Origin: Anthonomus grandis grandis | Lineage: Eukaryota; Arthropoda; Insecta; Coleoptera; Curculionidae | Assembly (NCBI RefSeq): GCF_022605725.1 | Contig: NC_065560.1 | Coordinates: 20,265,052-20,329,051 of the forward strand | DNA length: 64,000 nucleotides | Direction of reading: 5' to 3' | Part shown: positions 33,205 to 44,580 of the stretch, in pieces | Position numbering within the stretch: position 1 is the first letter of the stretch | How the letters are laid out: the number at the start of each line of letters is the position of its first letter | Notes under the pieces: model-generated | Seen by the model: only the letters and a program-made list of their open reading frames with translations | Told to the model about the DNA's origin: nothing | Database searches by the model: none | Made by a program: the position numbers and the translations under genes

Positions 33205-34001
33205 TGACGTTGATTGTGGGACACTCTGTATACCAAAAAAAAAGAACTCATTTCTAAAACCATAAGACATACAAATGAATAATTAATTAGAAAAAATTAT
33301 TTTGATAAATTTTAAAATTATTTTCCTTAAATCGAATTTAAATAGTTTCACATAATACCACACGCCACTGTCTATTTTATGAATGAAGTCGGCCATGTTG
33401 TCTCCACTACTGCATTCCCCTTACCTCAGGCCGAAGTGTTTCAGATCCGTCTGCCACACTGTAAATCGTTTTTTATTTTTTTTAAATAAAGCCAGTCACT
33501 CCACTTTCATTTTGGCTTGATTAGTACTACTGTCTTCAAGCATTTTTGCGGAAAAAAAAAATTGACTTATTCATGTCAATCAATCTAAAAGGATTTATTT
33601 TTCTGGTTTGGCTTATAATGGCATGCCAGTCTTGAGGCACAAAGATATGCGAATAGAATTTGTAATCTATTTCCTCTACGGTAAAAGCTGAAGATGCGGT
33701 AATATAATTACACAGCAACGATAGCTTAATGTTACGATTCTCACCTCCGAATTGATCGGAATACGTAATAAGTCATTTGGATTTAACGAAATGCTTTATA
33801 TTAAATGAAATACAAGACCTTATCTTAGAATTACTCCTTGAAGTTGGTCCTAATATATTATAACATTTTAAAAGTGATATTTCATTAAGAATAATCTTTA
33901 ATTGAGGTATGCAAAATATCAATTTATAAACTCTGGTAATATCGTTATTTATTAATATATAAGGAACTGAATATCTAGTTAATTATCCTAGAAGCAATAT
34001 A
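33205..34001. other. Mostly non-coding; isolated mariner end
   Basis: GTGGGACACTCTGTATACC at 33212-33230 is a single mariner-like end without a visible partner. A minus-strand open frame at 33536-33718 (SHIFVPQDWHAIISQTRKIN) looks protein-like but I do not recognise it. Confidence 0.45.
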
Positions 34002-34003
34002 TA

Positions 34004-35835
34004 CAGTGTGGTGACTTTAGCTGGAATAAATTCAGTTAAAACTAATCAAAATTTATCTCGCAAAATTCCTGAGACCCGTTGAATTTTGTTTATTTTTTTT
34101 CACATTTCAAGATAGTTTTTGTATTTTTTCACCTACAGGGGGAGTCCAAATTAACCCAAACTTTTTTTTTCAAATGGAAAGCCACTTTTTTAAACTCTCA
34201 TTGAAAAGAGCCCTTTTTCCTGATTAAATTGCCCTATTTACTTTTGTGATTATCTAAAGGAGAAAAACGAAAAAAAAAAACCATTAAATTATTAAAAGTC
34301 TCGAAATATTTTGTGTTGGTAAATTTTTTGCGTTTGGCTTGTTTTTTTTTTTTATTGGTATCGAGACATTACCTGACATTGTTGTGTGTAGTGTTACTGT
34401 TAAAGTGAATTTCAACCAGTTGTTAAATAAGTTAACTAATATTGAAAAAATGCCTTATTTATCCGAATCCCACAAGATTGAAATCTTTATGATGATTGGT
34501 TATGGGGACAGAGGTCGTACTCAGCTAGAGGTTGTCCACTTATTCAGGTATAAATATCCAGATTTACCACCTATTAACCAAGGTACGGGTAGTAAAATCG
34601 AAAGCAGATTTCGAGAAGTTGGGCACGTGAGGGAAGTTTCAAGACAAAGGTCTTCTAAAATCGATGAAAACATCCAATTACATGTATTGTTAGCGATGGA
34701 AGAAAATCCGGTAACCAGAAGAGTAGCTCGCGAAAATTTTATTCATCATAAATCTGTGCTAAAAATTTTAAAAAGTGCAAGCAAACGACCTTATTAAATG
34801 CAACCCGTTCAAGAGTTATTGGAAGACGATCCAGATCGCAGAGTTCAGTTCTGTGAATTAATGATGAACGCCATTGACGAAAATCGCATATCTTCGGAGT
34901 GGATCCTTTTTTCTGATAACATTGACATGGCTACATTCACCCTAAATGGCCATGTTAATAAGCAGAACTGTCGCCACTGGTCTGACGAGAACCCACACTG
35001 GGTGAGGGAAACTAATACACAATATCCCCAGAAAACTAATGTTTGGGCTAATTGGCAGGCAAGCTGTAGGGCCCATATTCTTCAATGATACTTTAACTGG
35101 GAAAAGATATCTAGAATTTCTTAAACATTAACTAGTTCCAGTCTTACGTGCCTTATATCCGAGTCAGTTTGATCCAGATTTTTATGATGAAACAATCTAG
35201 ATGCAACAAGATGGTGCTCCCCCACATTATGCCCGTAATGTACGCCAGTATTTAGATGACAATTTTCCAAACAGATCGATTGGTAGAAGAGGTGCAATCG
35301 CGTAGCCGGTACGTTCTCCCGATCTCACCCCACTTAATTTGTTTCTGTGGGGACATTTGGAAAGTCAAATTTATATGAGTAAACCAGGAAACCTAGACGA
35401 AGTCAAAGAACGTATTAGGCAAGAAATCCGACAAATATCTCCAGAAGTGTTAGAAAATGTCAGAAACGAATTCTATTATCGTCTTGGGCTTTGCCAACAA
35501 GTAAATGGTGCTCATTTTGAGCATCTTATACATTAAACGTAACTTTTAATAATTTAATGGTTTTTTTTTTCGTATTTCTCCTTTAGATAATCACAAAAGT
35601 AAATAGGGCAATTTAATCAAAAAAAAGGGCTCTTTTCGATGAGAGTTTAAAAAAAGTGGCTTTTCATTGAAAAAAAAAGTGGGGGTTAATTTGCACCGCC
35701 CCTGTAGGTGAAAAAATACAAAAACTATCTTGAAATGTGAAAAAAAAAAACAAACATCGACGGGTCTCAGGAATTTTGCGAGATAAATTTTGATTAGTTT
35801 TAACTGAATTTATTCCAGTTAAAGTCACCACACTG
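34004..35835 (+). mobile_element. Mariner-4: complete-length, inactive, with about 300-bp TIRs
   Basis: 1832 bp between TA duplications (34002-34003, 35836-35837). The ends read CAGTGTGGTGACTTTAGCTG and its inverted copy; arms are about 300 bp (34004-34300 and 35540-35835). Inside each arm, 130 bp in, is a second end-like motif CTACAGGGGGAGTCC facing the same way as the outer end. Confidence 0.92.
34450..35536 (+). pseudogene. Mariner-4 transposase
   Basis: Starts MPYLSESHKIEIFMMIGYGDRGR at 34450, a divergent helix-turn-helix subtype shared with mariner-5. A stop after KRPY (34795) is followed by an in-frame continuation QPVQELLEDDPDRRVQFCEL. The first-Asp block is disrupted by extra codons (LFSDNIDMATF). 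Then DENPHWV, a frameshift at about 35050-35170, QQDGAPPHYARNV with the second Asp, and RSPDLTPLNLFLWG, where the third catalytic Asp is Asn. It ends with the usual AHFEHLIH. It is inactive. Confidence 0.88.
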
Positions 35836-35837
35836 TA

Positions 35838-36400
35838 TACAGAGATTTAACTAATACTTCTATTTTTCTTATTATCAACCCTTTAATTTACAGAAAACAA
35901 TAATACATTCAATTTTTTCTAGTTGATGTTAGGAAATGATGGCGTAAGTTGACATAGAAGGGAACTTGCTGTCGTTAAACAGCCTAAAAAAAAAGTCAAA
36001 TGTTTCAAAAGTGGGATTTTGAGAATCATAAAGAGATGTTTTACGGTGGTAGCGGTATTCCCGTAGGTAGTCAGACTCTTCATAAGTCCTTCTAACCTAT
36101 AAGTCTTTCGTAACTTTCCCCCAGGAGGAAATAATTAGTATCCTCCAGGAAAGCATGAAGTTAAGGAATATTGTTGACTAGCTGGATTGTGGAAGACGTA
36201 AAAAAGTATACCCAGGAACGTTCTAGTAAATCTATTTAAAAACATATATAGCCCTGGTTCGCAATAGTTGATGGGTACCCATGCCTATTATTTTTTGCCT
36301 TCGATAAGTTATTTGAATTTCCGAAGGTTAAGTATTGGTAAAATTGTTTATTTTTTAGTTAAATTATTTATGTTTTATTGTAATGATATTAAAATTTTCG
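35838..36400. other. No gene recognised
   Basis: AT-rich DNA between mariner-4 and the next mariner fragment. No motif seen. Confidence 0.5.
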
Positions 36401-36848
36401 TTGTGACAAATAAGTTTCGAAGGACCTTTGTATGGATTTTATTTTTTTGCACAAAAACGGTGCGTCGGAGCGCAAAATGCAAGGAATTTGTTTTATTAAA
36501 AATTAACAAAATATTTAAAAAAAATGTTTCAAAAACAGTGGCGTATCTTTTTTTTATAAAAAAATGAACATACATGTGCTGCAGCTCCGTCCCTGGGCAG
36601 GTCAAATCCCCACCAATTCCTCAAAAAGTTGCCTCACCACCTCATCATTTAAAACCTAAAAGTTTTATTCAAATCGCTATAAGCGTTTTTAATAGAAAAG
36701 GAAAAACTCGACTTTTTGATTAAATTTCAACACCCTGTATCTTGAAAACGGCGCTCTTCCGGCCATCGGTGTCCTATCTCAAACTACTTTTTTATGGCTC
36801 CTGTATTTACTCTAACATTTTTGACCATTTGAAAGGGGACACCCTGTA
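36400..36848 (+). mobile_element. 3' end fragment of a mariner
   Basis: Contains AACACCCTGTATCTTGAAAA (36728-36747) and ends GGGGACACCCTGTA at 36835-36848, both typical of mariner ends. Upstream coding is absent. The left limit is uncertain. Confidence 0.45.
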
Positions 36849-37379
36849 GTTGTGTTCGTAACAAGCGTATATCGTAACAAGCCATACGATATTTTTTTAA
36901 AAATCATAATTTATTCTACACCAATAAAAATATTTAGCAATCGTATGGGAACTGCAAAAATCTTGTAAAAATAATCAATATGAAAATAGAAGTAATAATT
37001 GCAGTTTCTTGAAAACTTTTATGAATTTTGCAGCGGTGAAAAATTATAAAAAGATATGCTATAAATTGTACCTACAGGCCTACGTATATAACTAAAAATA
37101 TAAAGAAAAAAAAATTGTAACGAGTTACTAAATTTTCTGTTATTCTCTTATTTATCTATAGAATTACTCGGTTCTTTTTTCAACTTAAATTAATAATTTT
37201 CAAGATTCATATTGATAACTAAGCTTTGCCCAGTAAAGTTAGGAAAGTTTTTATTTTGTTAATGAACGCGCGACCGCGTTAATTAATAATTTATTATCGC
37301 GTTTAATACCTCAGCACCGTTCGTGTCCGTGCCACCACTACTGTTACCGCGTTTACTAAGTACTGCGCATGCCCGTGCT

Positions 37380-37420
37380 CTATATAAAGCGATGCACGAG
37401 TTCGCAGTCGGCACGTCGGC
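37380..37420 (+). promoter_or_regulatory. TATA-type core promoter
   Basis: TATATAAAG at 37380-37388 with a candidate initiator (TTCGCAGTC, about 37398-37406) and a GC-rich leader downstream. Such composition is rare in this AT-rich window. About 155 bp further on, CAGCATGAAGGTAGGTAAA (from 37556) offers a start codon, one more codon and a strong splice donor, a layout common in insect genes for secreted proteins. Confidence 0.5.
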
Positions 37421-37577
37421 AGTCCGCTGAGTCCGTTGAGTAGTAGTCCGACCGAGAAGACCGACTGAAGCGCCAGCAGTAACCGACCGAGGTAAGCCCC
37501 ACAGTACCGTACATCGCTCCACCGCCGCCAGCTCCTTCACTCCGGCGCTGTTGCCAGCATGAAGGTAGGTAAATCCC

Positions 37578-37850
37578 TTTTTCCTATTCCTAGTGTCCAC
37601 AGGATACAAGGGTGCCGGACCGTTACGGGATAACACTGTGTATTCCTTAAAAAGTGCTAGGGGGCTACGTGTCGGACCGTTACGAGGTATCACCCTGCAT
37701 TGGACATTATCTCCTTATTCCTAATATCCACAGGATACACGAGGTTGCGTGCCGAACCGTTACGGGTTAACACTGTGTATTCCTTAATAAAGTGCAGAGG
37801 GCTACGTGTCGGACCGTTACGAGATAGCACCCTGCATTGTATATTATTCC
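37578..37850 (+). repeat. Two-copy tandem repeat of about 135 bp
   Basis: Copy 1 is about 37578-37713 and copy 2 about 37714-37850. Each contains TCCACAGGATACA, ACCGTTACGGG, AACACTGTGTATTCCTTA and GGGCTACGTGTCGGACCGTT. Within each copy the GGACCGTTACG...CAC segment occurs twice, so the true unit may be a shorter repeat of about 67 bp. Confidence 0.85.
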
Positions 37851-38429
37851 CAACCTGACAACATTGGCATCTTCTACCTACATAATTAAGACCGCGTCTA
37901 CCGACATTTTAAACAGAGTTGGCCAAGGTATGAGCGACCGTATTAATTTTCCATATTAGACCGCTTAAATATCCTGTGGGTGACATACCGCTTACCATTC
38001 CGATTAATACCGACCGTTTTATGCTTTATTTTCTCTGGGCTGTATCTGATCTGTTTATTCACTGCCATAAATTACCGTACCGCATTTACATTTTGCTTAC
38101 TGACACGGGTTCTCTTCATTGCACCCTTCCTTTTCCCGCACCGTACCGTATTGAATTTGGCCGTATGTAAGACTTATTGAGAAGTGTAAGCAAGGAGATG
38201 ACATGTTGGGTTTGGGGATGAATAAATGTGATTTTGTTAAAATGTTGCCTATTATTTTACTTACACAGAAGAGCTGGATTACTTTCTCCACTGTTTAAAG
38301 GCTACCCGATAGGCCGTGGTCCCTCATCCACATTAAACTTTAGGGTGGCGCCCGAGATAATGGTTGGACAACCAACTACAAACTTTATAAATAATCCAGA
38401 AGATCGAGAGGGGATTTAAAAAATTATTA

Positions 38430-39231
38430 AGCACCAGTAAATACCATTACAAATTTAATAAATAAGATTAAATTACAAAGCACATTTACAAGGTGATTAG
38501 TGCCAGCGATAAGATTTGTCGACGTAAGACGTATGTCAGGCTTCGTTCTATTAATCTAAAATATGTTGCATTTCTTAAAACTCTATTTTATAACTTTTTT
38601 TGTTTGCTAGAAGAATATAAAATAAATATGTTTAAAAATAACTAATATGCGGGGTTCCTAAAAGCGGTGTTTGAAATATTACGTTATTTCAAACACCGCT
38701 TGCAGAAATTTATATAATTTTTCCAGAGTAGCGTAAAGCAGCCAGAAGTATTCCAATACGAAAGAAGCTCAAATTAAATTAAAATCTTTTCATCTGAAGT
38801 TATAATCACAGCCATATTTACTTTAGATAAAGAAGGTTGTGTTATAATATTTCTAGTAAAAAAAATTATAAATAACTTAAATCTCAGACTCTAAAATAAG
38901 CAGAAATTCATCGGTAAATATATTTTATATAAGTTTTATATACAGATTTATTGATTAAATACAAATACTTTTTTAAATTTTTAAACATTTTTGTTTTCAC
39001 TATTGATTATTTACACTTAAAATAACAAACAATGTCAGGCATTATCGCCTTCTGGAGTTACAATTTACTTCTTCAATATGGCACTAACTCTTTGTGTACT
39101 CATTTGATCTACAGTGCGAGTCTGTAACTTGGAATAAATTCGATAATAAGTAAATGGAAGCATGTTCGGAAAAACGCTCCGACGCGTCAATTAAGATTGC
39201 AAGTTGCGCATTTTTTAAATTTCTTTTATAC
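38430..39231. other. No gene recognised
   Basis: AT-rich. It contains the perfect hairpin at 38662-38701 and nothing else I can support. Confidence 0.5.
38662..38701. repeat. Perfect 17-bp hairpin with 6-base loop
   Basis: AAGCGGTGTTTGAAATA pairs with TATTTCAAACACCGCTT around TTACGT. No known element context. Confidence 0.9.
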
Positions 39232-39293
39232 AGGGTGTGCCATGTAGGCGGAACTAATACCAACTTTCTTAATTTAAATGGGACACCCTATAT
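39232..39293. repeat. Short unit bounded by two mariner-like ends
   Basis: TACAGGGTGTGCCATGTAGG at the left and ATGGGACACCCTATA at the right, 62 bp overall. Same format as 10249-10324. Confidence 0.45.
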
Positions 39294-39299
39294 GTTATA

Positions 39300-40024
39300 T
39301 TATATTATTATATTGTCAAACGAAGATAATTCATTAAAAAACATTTTAAATTTTATAGTATTAATATAAAAATCACTTAAAAATATTCGTTCGGTATACC
39401 AGGTCATTTACCCACAAATTGTGTAAGTAACAATTTCCTGATTGCATGATGAAATAACCAAGACATTTCCATCGTAAAAAAGATTGCAAAAGTACTTTGT
39501 CGACAGAACGATGGTTTGGAAAAAACCGGAAATTGTGCTGACAAAGAAAATTAACACCAGGGTACGACGAACGAAATTTGGCAGAGTTACGACCGGGTCT
39601 CGGGCAAGAAGAGGTAACCGAAAGCAGTGCGGAAAAGCTTTGTGAAATGTTTGCTCCAAGAATAATAATAATGTAAGTACAACATTTTATCATATCGAAG
39701 AAGATCACAAATATTGTCACTTTATTAAGTTACGTAACATTACTTTCACTTTAATTATAGAATTCGCTACATATTCCCATGTACTTAAATTATTAATCCT
39801 GTTATGTCGATCTTAGTTTATCCCTTGTCAAATTAGCTCTTTTATTTGGGTAACTCTACTTAAATCGTTATAATTATATTTTGCTGTCAATACAAGGTAT
39901 TTAGTAAACTATATTTTGTTTCAATGCTAAAGCGTACCTTAAGGTCCCAGTTACATACAATGTATGTAACCGTCACACGGCCTTGTCCTAGACCGGGCCA
40001 ACCCCCGGTGTGACAATATTTTTA
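39300..40024. other. No gene recognised
   Basis: Overlapping open frames at 39373-39720 lack recognisable motifs. A small palindrome (GTTACATACAATGTATGTAAC, 39951 onward) and a GC-rich inverted motif GTCACACGG...CCGGTGTGAC (39973-40014) suggest the edge of some element. Confidence 0.45.
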
Positions 40025-41335
40025 GATTGCACAAAATTTCAGACATTTTTATGTATCATATGCCATACTTTTATTCACCTGTTTTTAAGTTTTGATTTTT
40101 TATTTTAAAAATGTACAAGATGTGCCTTTCCTGTCGGATAATCAGATTTAATCTTCTTTTAATTCTTTTACGAAATGGGCTATTTGAAACCACAAGATTG
40201 AAATCTTGATGATGATTGGGTACGGAGATAGAACAAGCACCCAAAATGAAGTATCCTGATTTACCACCAATATCTCAAAGTACTCTAAGCAAGATTGAAA
40301 AACAGTTCCAGGAAAATAGTCACGTAAGAACAATAAGTAGTTCTCGTAGATCTGCGCTTAATGAAGACACCCTAAATTAATGTGTTATTAGCCATTGAAG
40401 AAAATCCTAATATTCCCACTAGGCAGGTAGCGCGCGAATTGGAACTGAGCCACTCTTCAATAGTAAGGGTTCTTGAAGCAGAAAAATTTCATCCTTATAA
40501 ACTAACAATTCTCCAGGAACTCAATGAGGAGGATGCAGATAGAAGAAGTGAATTTTGCCAACAATTTATGGAATTAATGCAGAGTAATAATCTTGTAACA
40601 GAAAACATTTTTTTTTCGGATGAGTTGACATTTATGCTGAACGGAGAAGTAAATCGTCAAAATTGCCATTATGGGGCACAAGAAAATCCATGTTGAATGA
40701 GGCAAGGCCACACTCAGAAAAAGTAAATGTTTGGGCAGGAATTCTATGTCAGCAAGTTACAGGCCCAATTTTCTTCGAAGAAAATTTCAATGGAGCAAGG
40801 TACTTACAGTTTTTACAAGAAGATCTAATTCCGAATCTAGCTGTTCTATTCCCTGATCCAATAGAAGCTGATATGCCGAATGTATCTGGTTTCAGCAAGA
40901 TGGTGCGTCTGCCCATTTTGCAAGACCTGTTTGAAACTATCCTGATACTATTTTTCCAGGAAGATGGACTGGCAGGAGAGGATCCTTAGAATGGCCACCA
41001 AGATCGCCCGATTTGACTCCGTTGGATTTAGGAATATTTAAAATTCAAAGTTTATGTGACCATGCCGGCAAATATTGAGGAGTTGAAAACTAGAATAAGG
41101 CAAGAGTGTTGAAACATTTTTCCAGAATGCATAAGAAACGTTCAAAATGGGTTTGTAGTATGTTTAGGGCATTGCCAAATAGTAAATGGTTTACATTTTG
41201 AACACTTGTTAAAGAAAAAGATTTAAAAGAACCCTCTTTAAGATTATGAAATTTTTTAACTCCCTGTATCTTAAAAACAATCTAAAAAAGGTATGGCATA
41301 TGATACATCAAAATGTTTGGAATTTTGTTATTATT
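40025..41335 (+). mobile_element. Mariner-5: decayed mariner
   Basis: The ends share ATGTATCATATGCCATAC (40051-40068) and its inverted copy (about 41291-41308), with similarity over about 60 bp each side. The 5' part of the coding region is partly deleted. Related to mariner-4. Confidence 0.7.
40196..41225 (+). pseudogene. Mariner-5 transposase
   Basis: Encodes remnants of MMIGYGDR (about 40210), then LLAIEENPNIPTRQVARELE (second helix-turn-helix, 40382 on), NIFFSDELTFMLNGEVNRQN with the first Asp, NVWAGILCQQVTGPIFFEEN, and ARYLQFLQEDLIP. After frameshifts near 40880-40980 it has WPPRSPDLTPLDLGIF with the third Asp. The second-Asp block (QQDGA) is shifted out of frame (about 40897-40925). 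A remnant of the HFEHL end lies near 41195. It is of the mariner-4 subtype and inactive. Confidence 0.8.
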
Positions 41336-42618
41336 TATTATATAACAAAATTAGTATCCCATGTTGTTCTATAAATGACTGTCAAACCTTTGCTCCGTTC
41401 AGCAAGTCGTTTAGAAGTTACATACTTTACTATCTTACTTACTTATAGTTAAATAGCAAAACAAATTTTATCAAAACGAAAAATTACAAATTGGTTTTTT
41501 GCTCCTGTTCGTGATCCCTTATGTTTTTTTTCCTTTGGTTCTCTGGTTGCCCTGCCCTGAAGAAGCCAAAAAGCAGAAACACGTGGCGGCAGGTACCATC
41601 TTTACTTGTTCTGCTTCCCGTCTTACGGAGTATCCCAATAAACCTACCTTCTTTTGCTATTTAATTCTCCGTGCTATCTTCAATTTTTTGAAATTAGTGA
41701 TAATATTACCACCATTTTTAGTGTTAACTTTTTAAGCGAAATATCTTGTAACGGAACCATTTTGCCAATCCTCCTAATACTGGATGTAGATATCATAAAT
41801 AATTATACTTTGGCTGTGGAGGTTTAATATTGTATAAACCCTTTAAAAATCTTTTGGTCATGTTCTTTTCTTCTTCTTTAAAATTAAGTAACATTGCAAG
41901 AGCTGATCTGTGAATATTTATATTAGAATAAGAGAAACCAGATTTAAATATTTCTATCAAAAAAATTATCATTTCATCTGTTTTTGGCGACGGATCCTGA
42001 CTCGTACAATATTACCATACATGCACCACTACCGTACATGCAACATCAGATCGCAAATTTGTAATGTGATGTCAATGTTATGTTACAATAATTTAATATA
42101 TAACAATCTCAATATTCCATTTTACTCATAAAATGGCGAAACTTATAAATCGATAGTACCATTCTCTTGCTCTGAGTGTGCATAGATGGCATTAAGTACT
42201 TGCTATTTACCAATGGTTTTGGGAAACCACCTACGCATAGTATTTAAGGCCTTTACTTCTATTGTTAAGATAACTATGTATTTTGTTACTTACATAAGAT
42301 TTTATTTATCATTTATTTTAATTGTGTATTATGTATCACCCGAATTGTATGACCTCACGATAATATAATTTTGTAGATATTTTGTTCTCCTCTATTATAT
42401 ACATATATATCTCCTACAGGAACTTACTTGGAATCCTATGCCATTGATCGTTATTTTATAATTTTCGTTAACTATATTATTTGTAATTTAAAGTAAGTAA
42501 AATAAGCTTTTTTTCTTTAACTTGGAATAGCGCGGGTTGCCCATGCTTCGGAATGTCTGTCTGAACATTTCAATATACGTTTATATTTCATGTCAATGGT
42601 GCTCATGCCTGTGACCTT
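41336..42618. other. No gene; Penelope-like end fragment within
   Basis: Apart from the hammerhead-like motif at 41551-41593 I see no element. Open frames at 41499-41735, 41910-42131 and 42186-42368 have no motif. Confidence 0.5.
41551..41593 (+). ncRNA. Hammerhead-ribozyme-like motif
   Basis: CCUGCC, then CUGAAGA, then a short stem-loop (AGCCAAAAAGCA), then GAAA, then CACGUG, then GC and GGCAGG. The outer CCUGCC and GGCAGG form a 6-bp stem I around the conserved CUGANGA and GAAA boxes. The base pairing at the GAAA-flanking position (A with U in active forms) seems lost. The order matches Penelope-type minimal hammerheads. Confidence 0.4.
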
Positions 42619-43694
42619 GGCTGGGATTCTAAAATCAAGATTCGACACGATTACTCGATATGACTGATTCTAAATACAATTTTCAGTCGTGAGTGTCTTG
42701 CGGATTGTCTAGTTTTTAACGATTTGTTGACGACACGCTTGGGTATATCTTATACACCAGACGATATAGCTTCTTCCTTTTTAATACGTGCATAATGTGA
42801 CAGCATCTTTTTTTAAACGTATTTGTTTCATTTATTGTTTACCAAATACCAATAGTCATACTTTAATAGTTATACCAGGTCAATATAGTTAATATCATAA
42901 TAGTTATATCAGGTCAATCAGTTGTCAATAGTTATACCAGGTTTTTATTAGTATATCAAGCTTTCTTAAACACAATAACTAATATATTTAATTCGACCCT
43001 ATTTTCCACAAATCCACAACCTTCTGTTAATAATAGAGGCAGAGGAAGTAGAGTTATCATTGAATGGGCAGTTTTATTATGTCAAGATTTTATGCCACAG
43101 ATTATTACCAAAGAAGCATTGGACAAGATTTTAAATTTGGAATTAGCGAAACTACTGCAAGTCGTTGGATCCATAAAATTACTGAAATTATTGACAATCA
43201 CCTTGCTGACCGATTAATTTTTCAAATATAAAAGATGAGAGAAATTAATTAATTAACATTTATAGAGAGATCTAATTTCCCTGGTGTTATAGGTCCTATT
43301 GATTGCACCCATGTTGCCATATTAAAACCAAAAGTGGATGAACACAAGTTGAATGATTATTTTTCAATGGATAGTGGTAGTTTTAAACGATATTTTTTTA
43401 TTTTAAAGAAATAATATAGGCATATATTTAAATAAAAAAACACGAAGGCAAAAAAAATTAACAAAATAAATGAAAATTCTTAGTGTTTATCAATAGAAAA
43501 GACAATTGACGTTTTCATCTGTCAAATATTAGGGAAAATAACAAATATATACCAAGAAACCTAAATCAAATCAAATAAAACGAGTTTAGCCGACGACTGA
43601 AATTTAGAATCACCTTTCTCGTCACGACCGAGTCGCGATCGAATTCGAAGTCGTGATCGTATCGAGATCGAGTCGTGATTTTAGAATCCCAGCC
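42619..43694 (+). mobile_element. PIF/Harbinger-3, short derivative
   Basis: 1076 bp with ends GGCTGGGATTCTAAAATCA and its inverted copy, and a candidate 3-bp duplication CTT (42616-42618, 43695-43697). Near 42855-42945 it has three copies of ATAGTTATAYCAGGT. Confidence 0.82.
43065..43375 (+). pseudogene. PIF/Harbinger-3 transposase fragment
   Basis: Encodes FYATDYYQRSIGQDFKFGISETTASRWIHKI (helix-turn-helix region, about 43080-43180), a stop near 43230 and a frameshift. It continues RSNFPGVIGPIDCTHVAILKP with the first catalytic Asp of the DDE triad (IDCTH, about 43298). The rest of the catalytic domain is missing. This HARBI1-like subtype differs from the MADF-linked elements at 12491-17855; no MADF gene is present. 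Confidence 0.8.
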
Positions 43695-43697
43695 CTT

Positions 43698-44329
43698 ATT
43701 ATGGTGACCTTTTCGGCCGGCATAATGTTGACGGATTGCGGGCAGGTAGTCAGATCAGATGGAATTACTATATTTTTAATAAGCTTTGTTTTCACCACAA
43801 TGTAGATTCGCTGGACTTATTTAATTATTTTATATGATGTATCAGTATCAATATTTCTCTTTAATTTTAATAATTACAGTGTCATTTATGAAAAAGACAC
43901 TCATTTGATTGTCTGGAAGCGTCATTTTTTTAATATTAAATTTGTTTTTATTTATTTATACTGTCATTTTTTAAGTTCCGGTGAATCTATATGTGGGTTA
44001 CAAAGAGATCACGTTTAGCTTTCTTTCTGATCTGAACAGCCGACCCTTCAACTTGACTTAAGCCATAATTTGTGCCGGCCCATATTTTTGAGCTTGTTTT
44101 TTAATATAATGAGTCATCCATAGGCAAGGCCCAAACCAGAGATATCACAGTAAATTTAATTCTCTCTTTATTTTTTTAAAATTTGATGTTCTTTAAATTT
44201 CATATATGTAAGGTCAGAAATTTATTGGTTCTGAAGCATGAGGTAATTTTCTTTTTGTTTTAGCTCATCGGCTGCCATATATTCATGCTATACATGTAGT
44301 ATCTGTTCAAGCAGTATTTAATCTGCAGT
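43698..44329. other. No gene recognised
   Basis: AT-rich sequence. No motif seen. Confidence 0.5.
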
Positions 44330-44580
44330 AGATATTTAATCAGTCATTATTAATGCCGCTTGTTTAATGTACTGAACTCACTGAGGCTGATTGTGACCTA
44401 GAGGTACAGAGAGGGCAGTCGAGGATAACCAAGTAGGTTCCAGACCACCAGGAAACGAAGATACCAAATAAAGTGTTATCTTTATATTTCAACAACTTTA
44501 TTTATTTTCCACTGTTCCTACACACGGAGGGTATGTTGGTAGGTTCACCTCGCGAATCGTCTGTGGCGCCCAATCGACCC
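44330..44580 (+). mobile_element. LTR end and primer-binding-like site
   Basis: AATAAAGTGTTATC (44468-44481) is followed by a T-rich stretch and then TGGCGCCCAATCGACCC at 44562-44578, the layout of an LTR 3' end with a lysine-type PBS. No ORF of an LTR element follows. Left limit unknown. Confidence 0.35.

Larger units (their letters stand above)
37258..38420 (+). mobile_element. LTR-like segment with promoter and primer-binding-like site
   Basis: The stretch starts TGTTAATGAACGCGCG. It has a TATA box (TATATAAAG, 37380-37388), a GC-rich leader, a candidate ATG with a splice donor, a tandem repeat, AATAAA signals near 37790 and 38221, and then TGGCGCCCGAGA at 38345-38356. The last matches the start of a lysine-type retroelement primer-binding site. 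This order (promoter, poly(A) signal, PBS) is that of a 5' LTR. The rest of an element is missing after about 38420. An alternative is a host promoter and first exon. No second LTR was seen. Confidence 0.4.

Noticed and set aside
36268..36567. Open frame of 99 codons
   Set aside because: Phe/Lys-rich translation of AT-rich DNA overlapping a mariner fragment; no family resemblance.
39373..39720. Overlapping minus-strand frames
   Set aside because: No recognisable motif, and the two frames overlap each other; no support for either.
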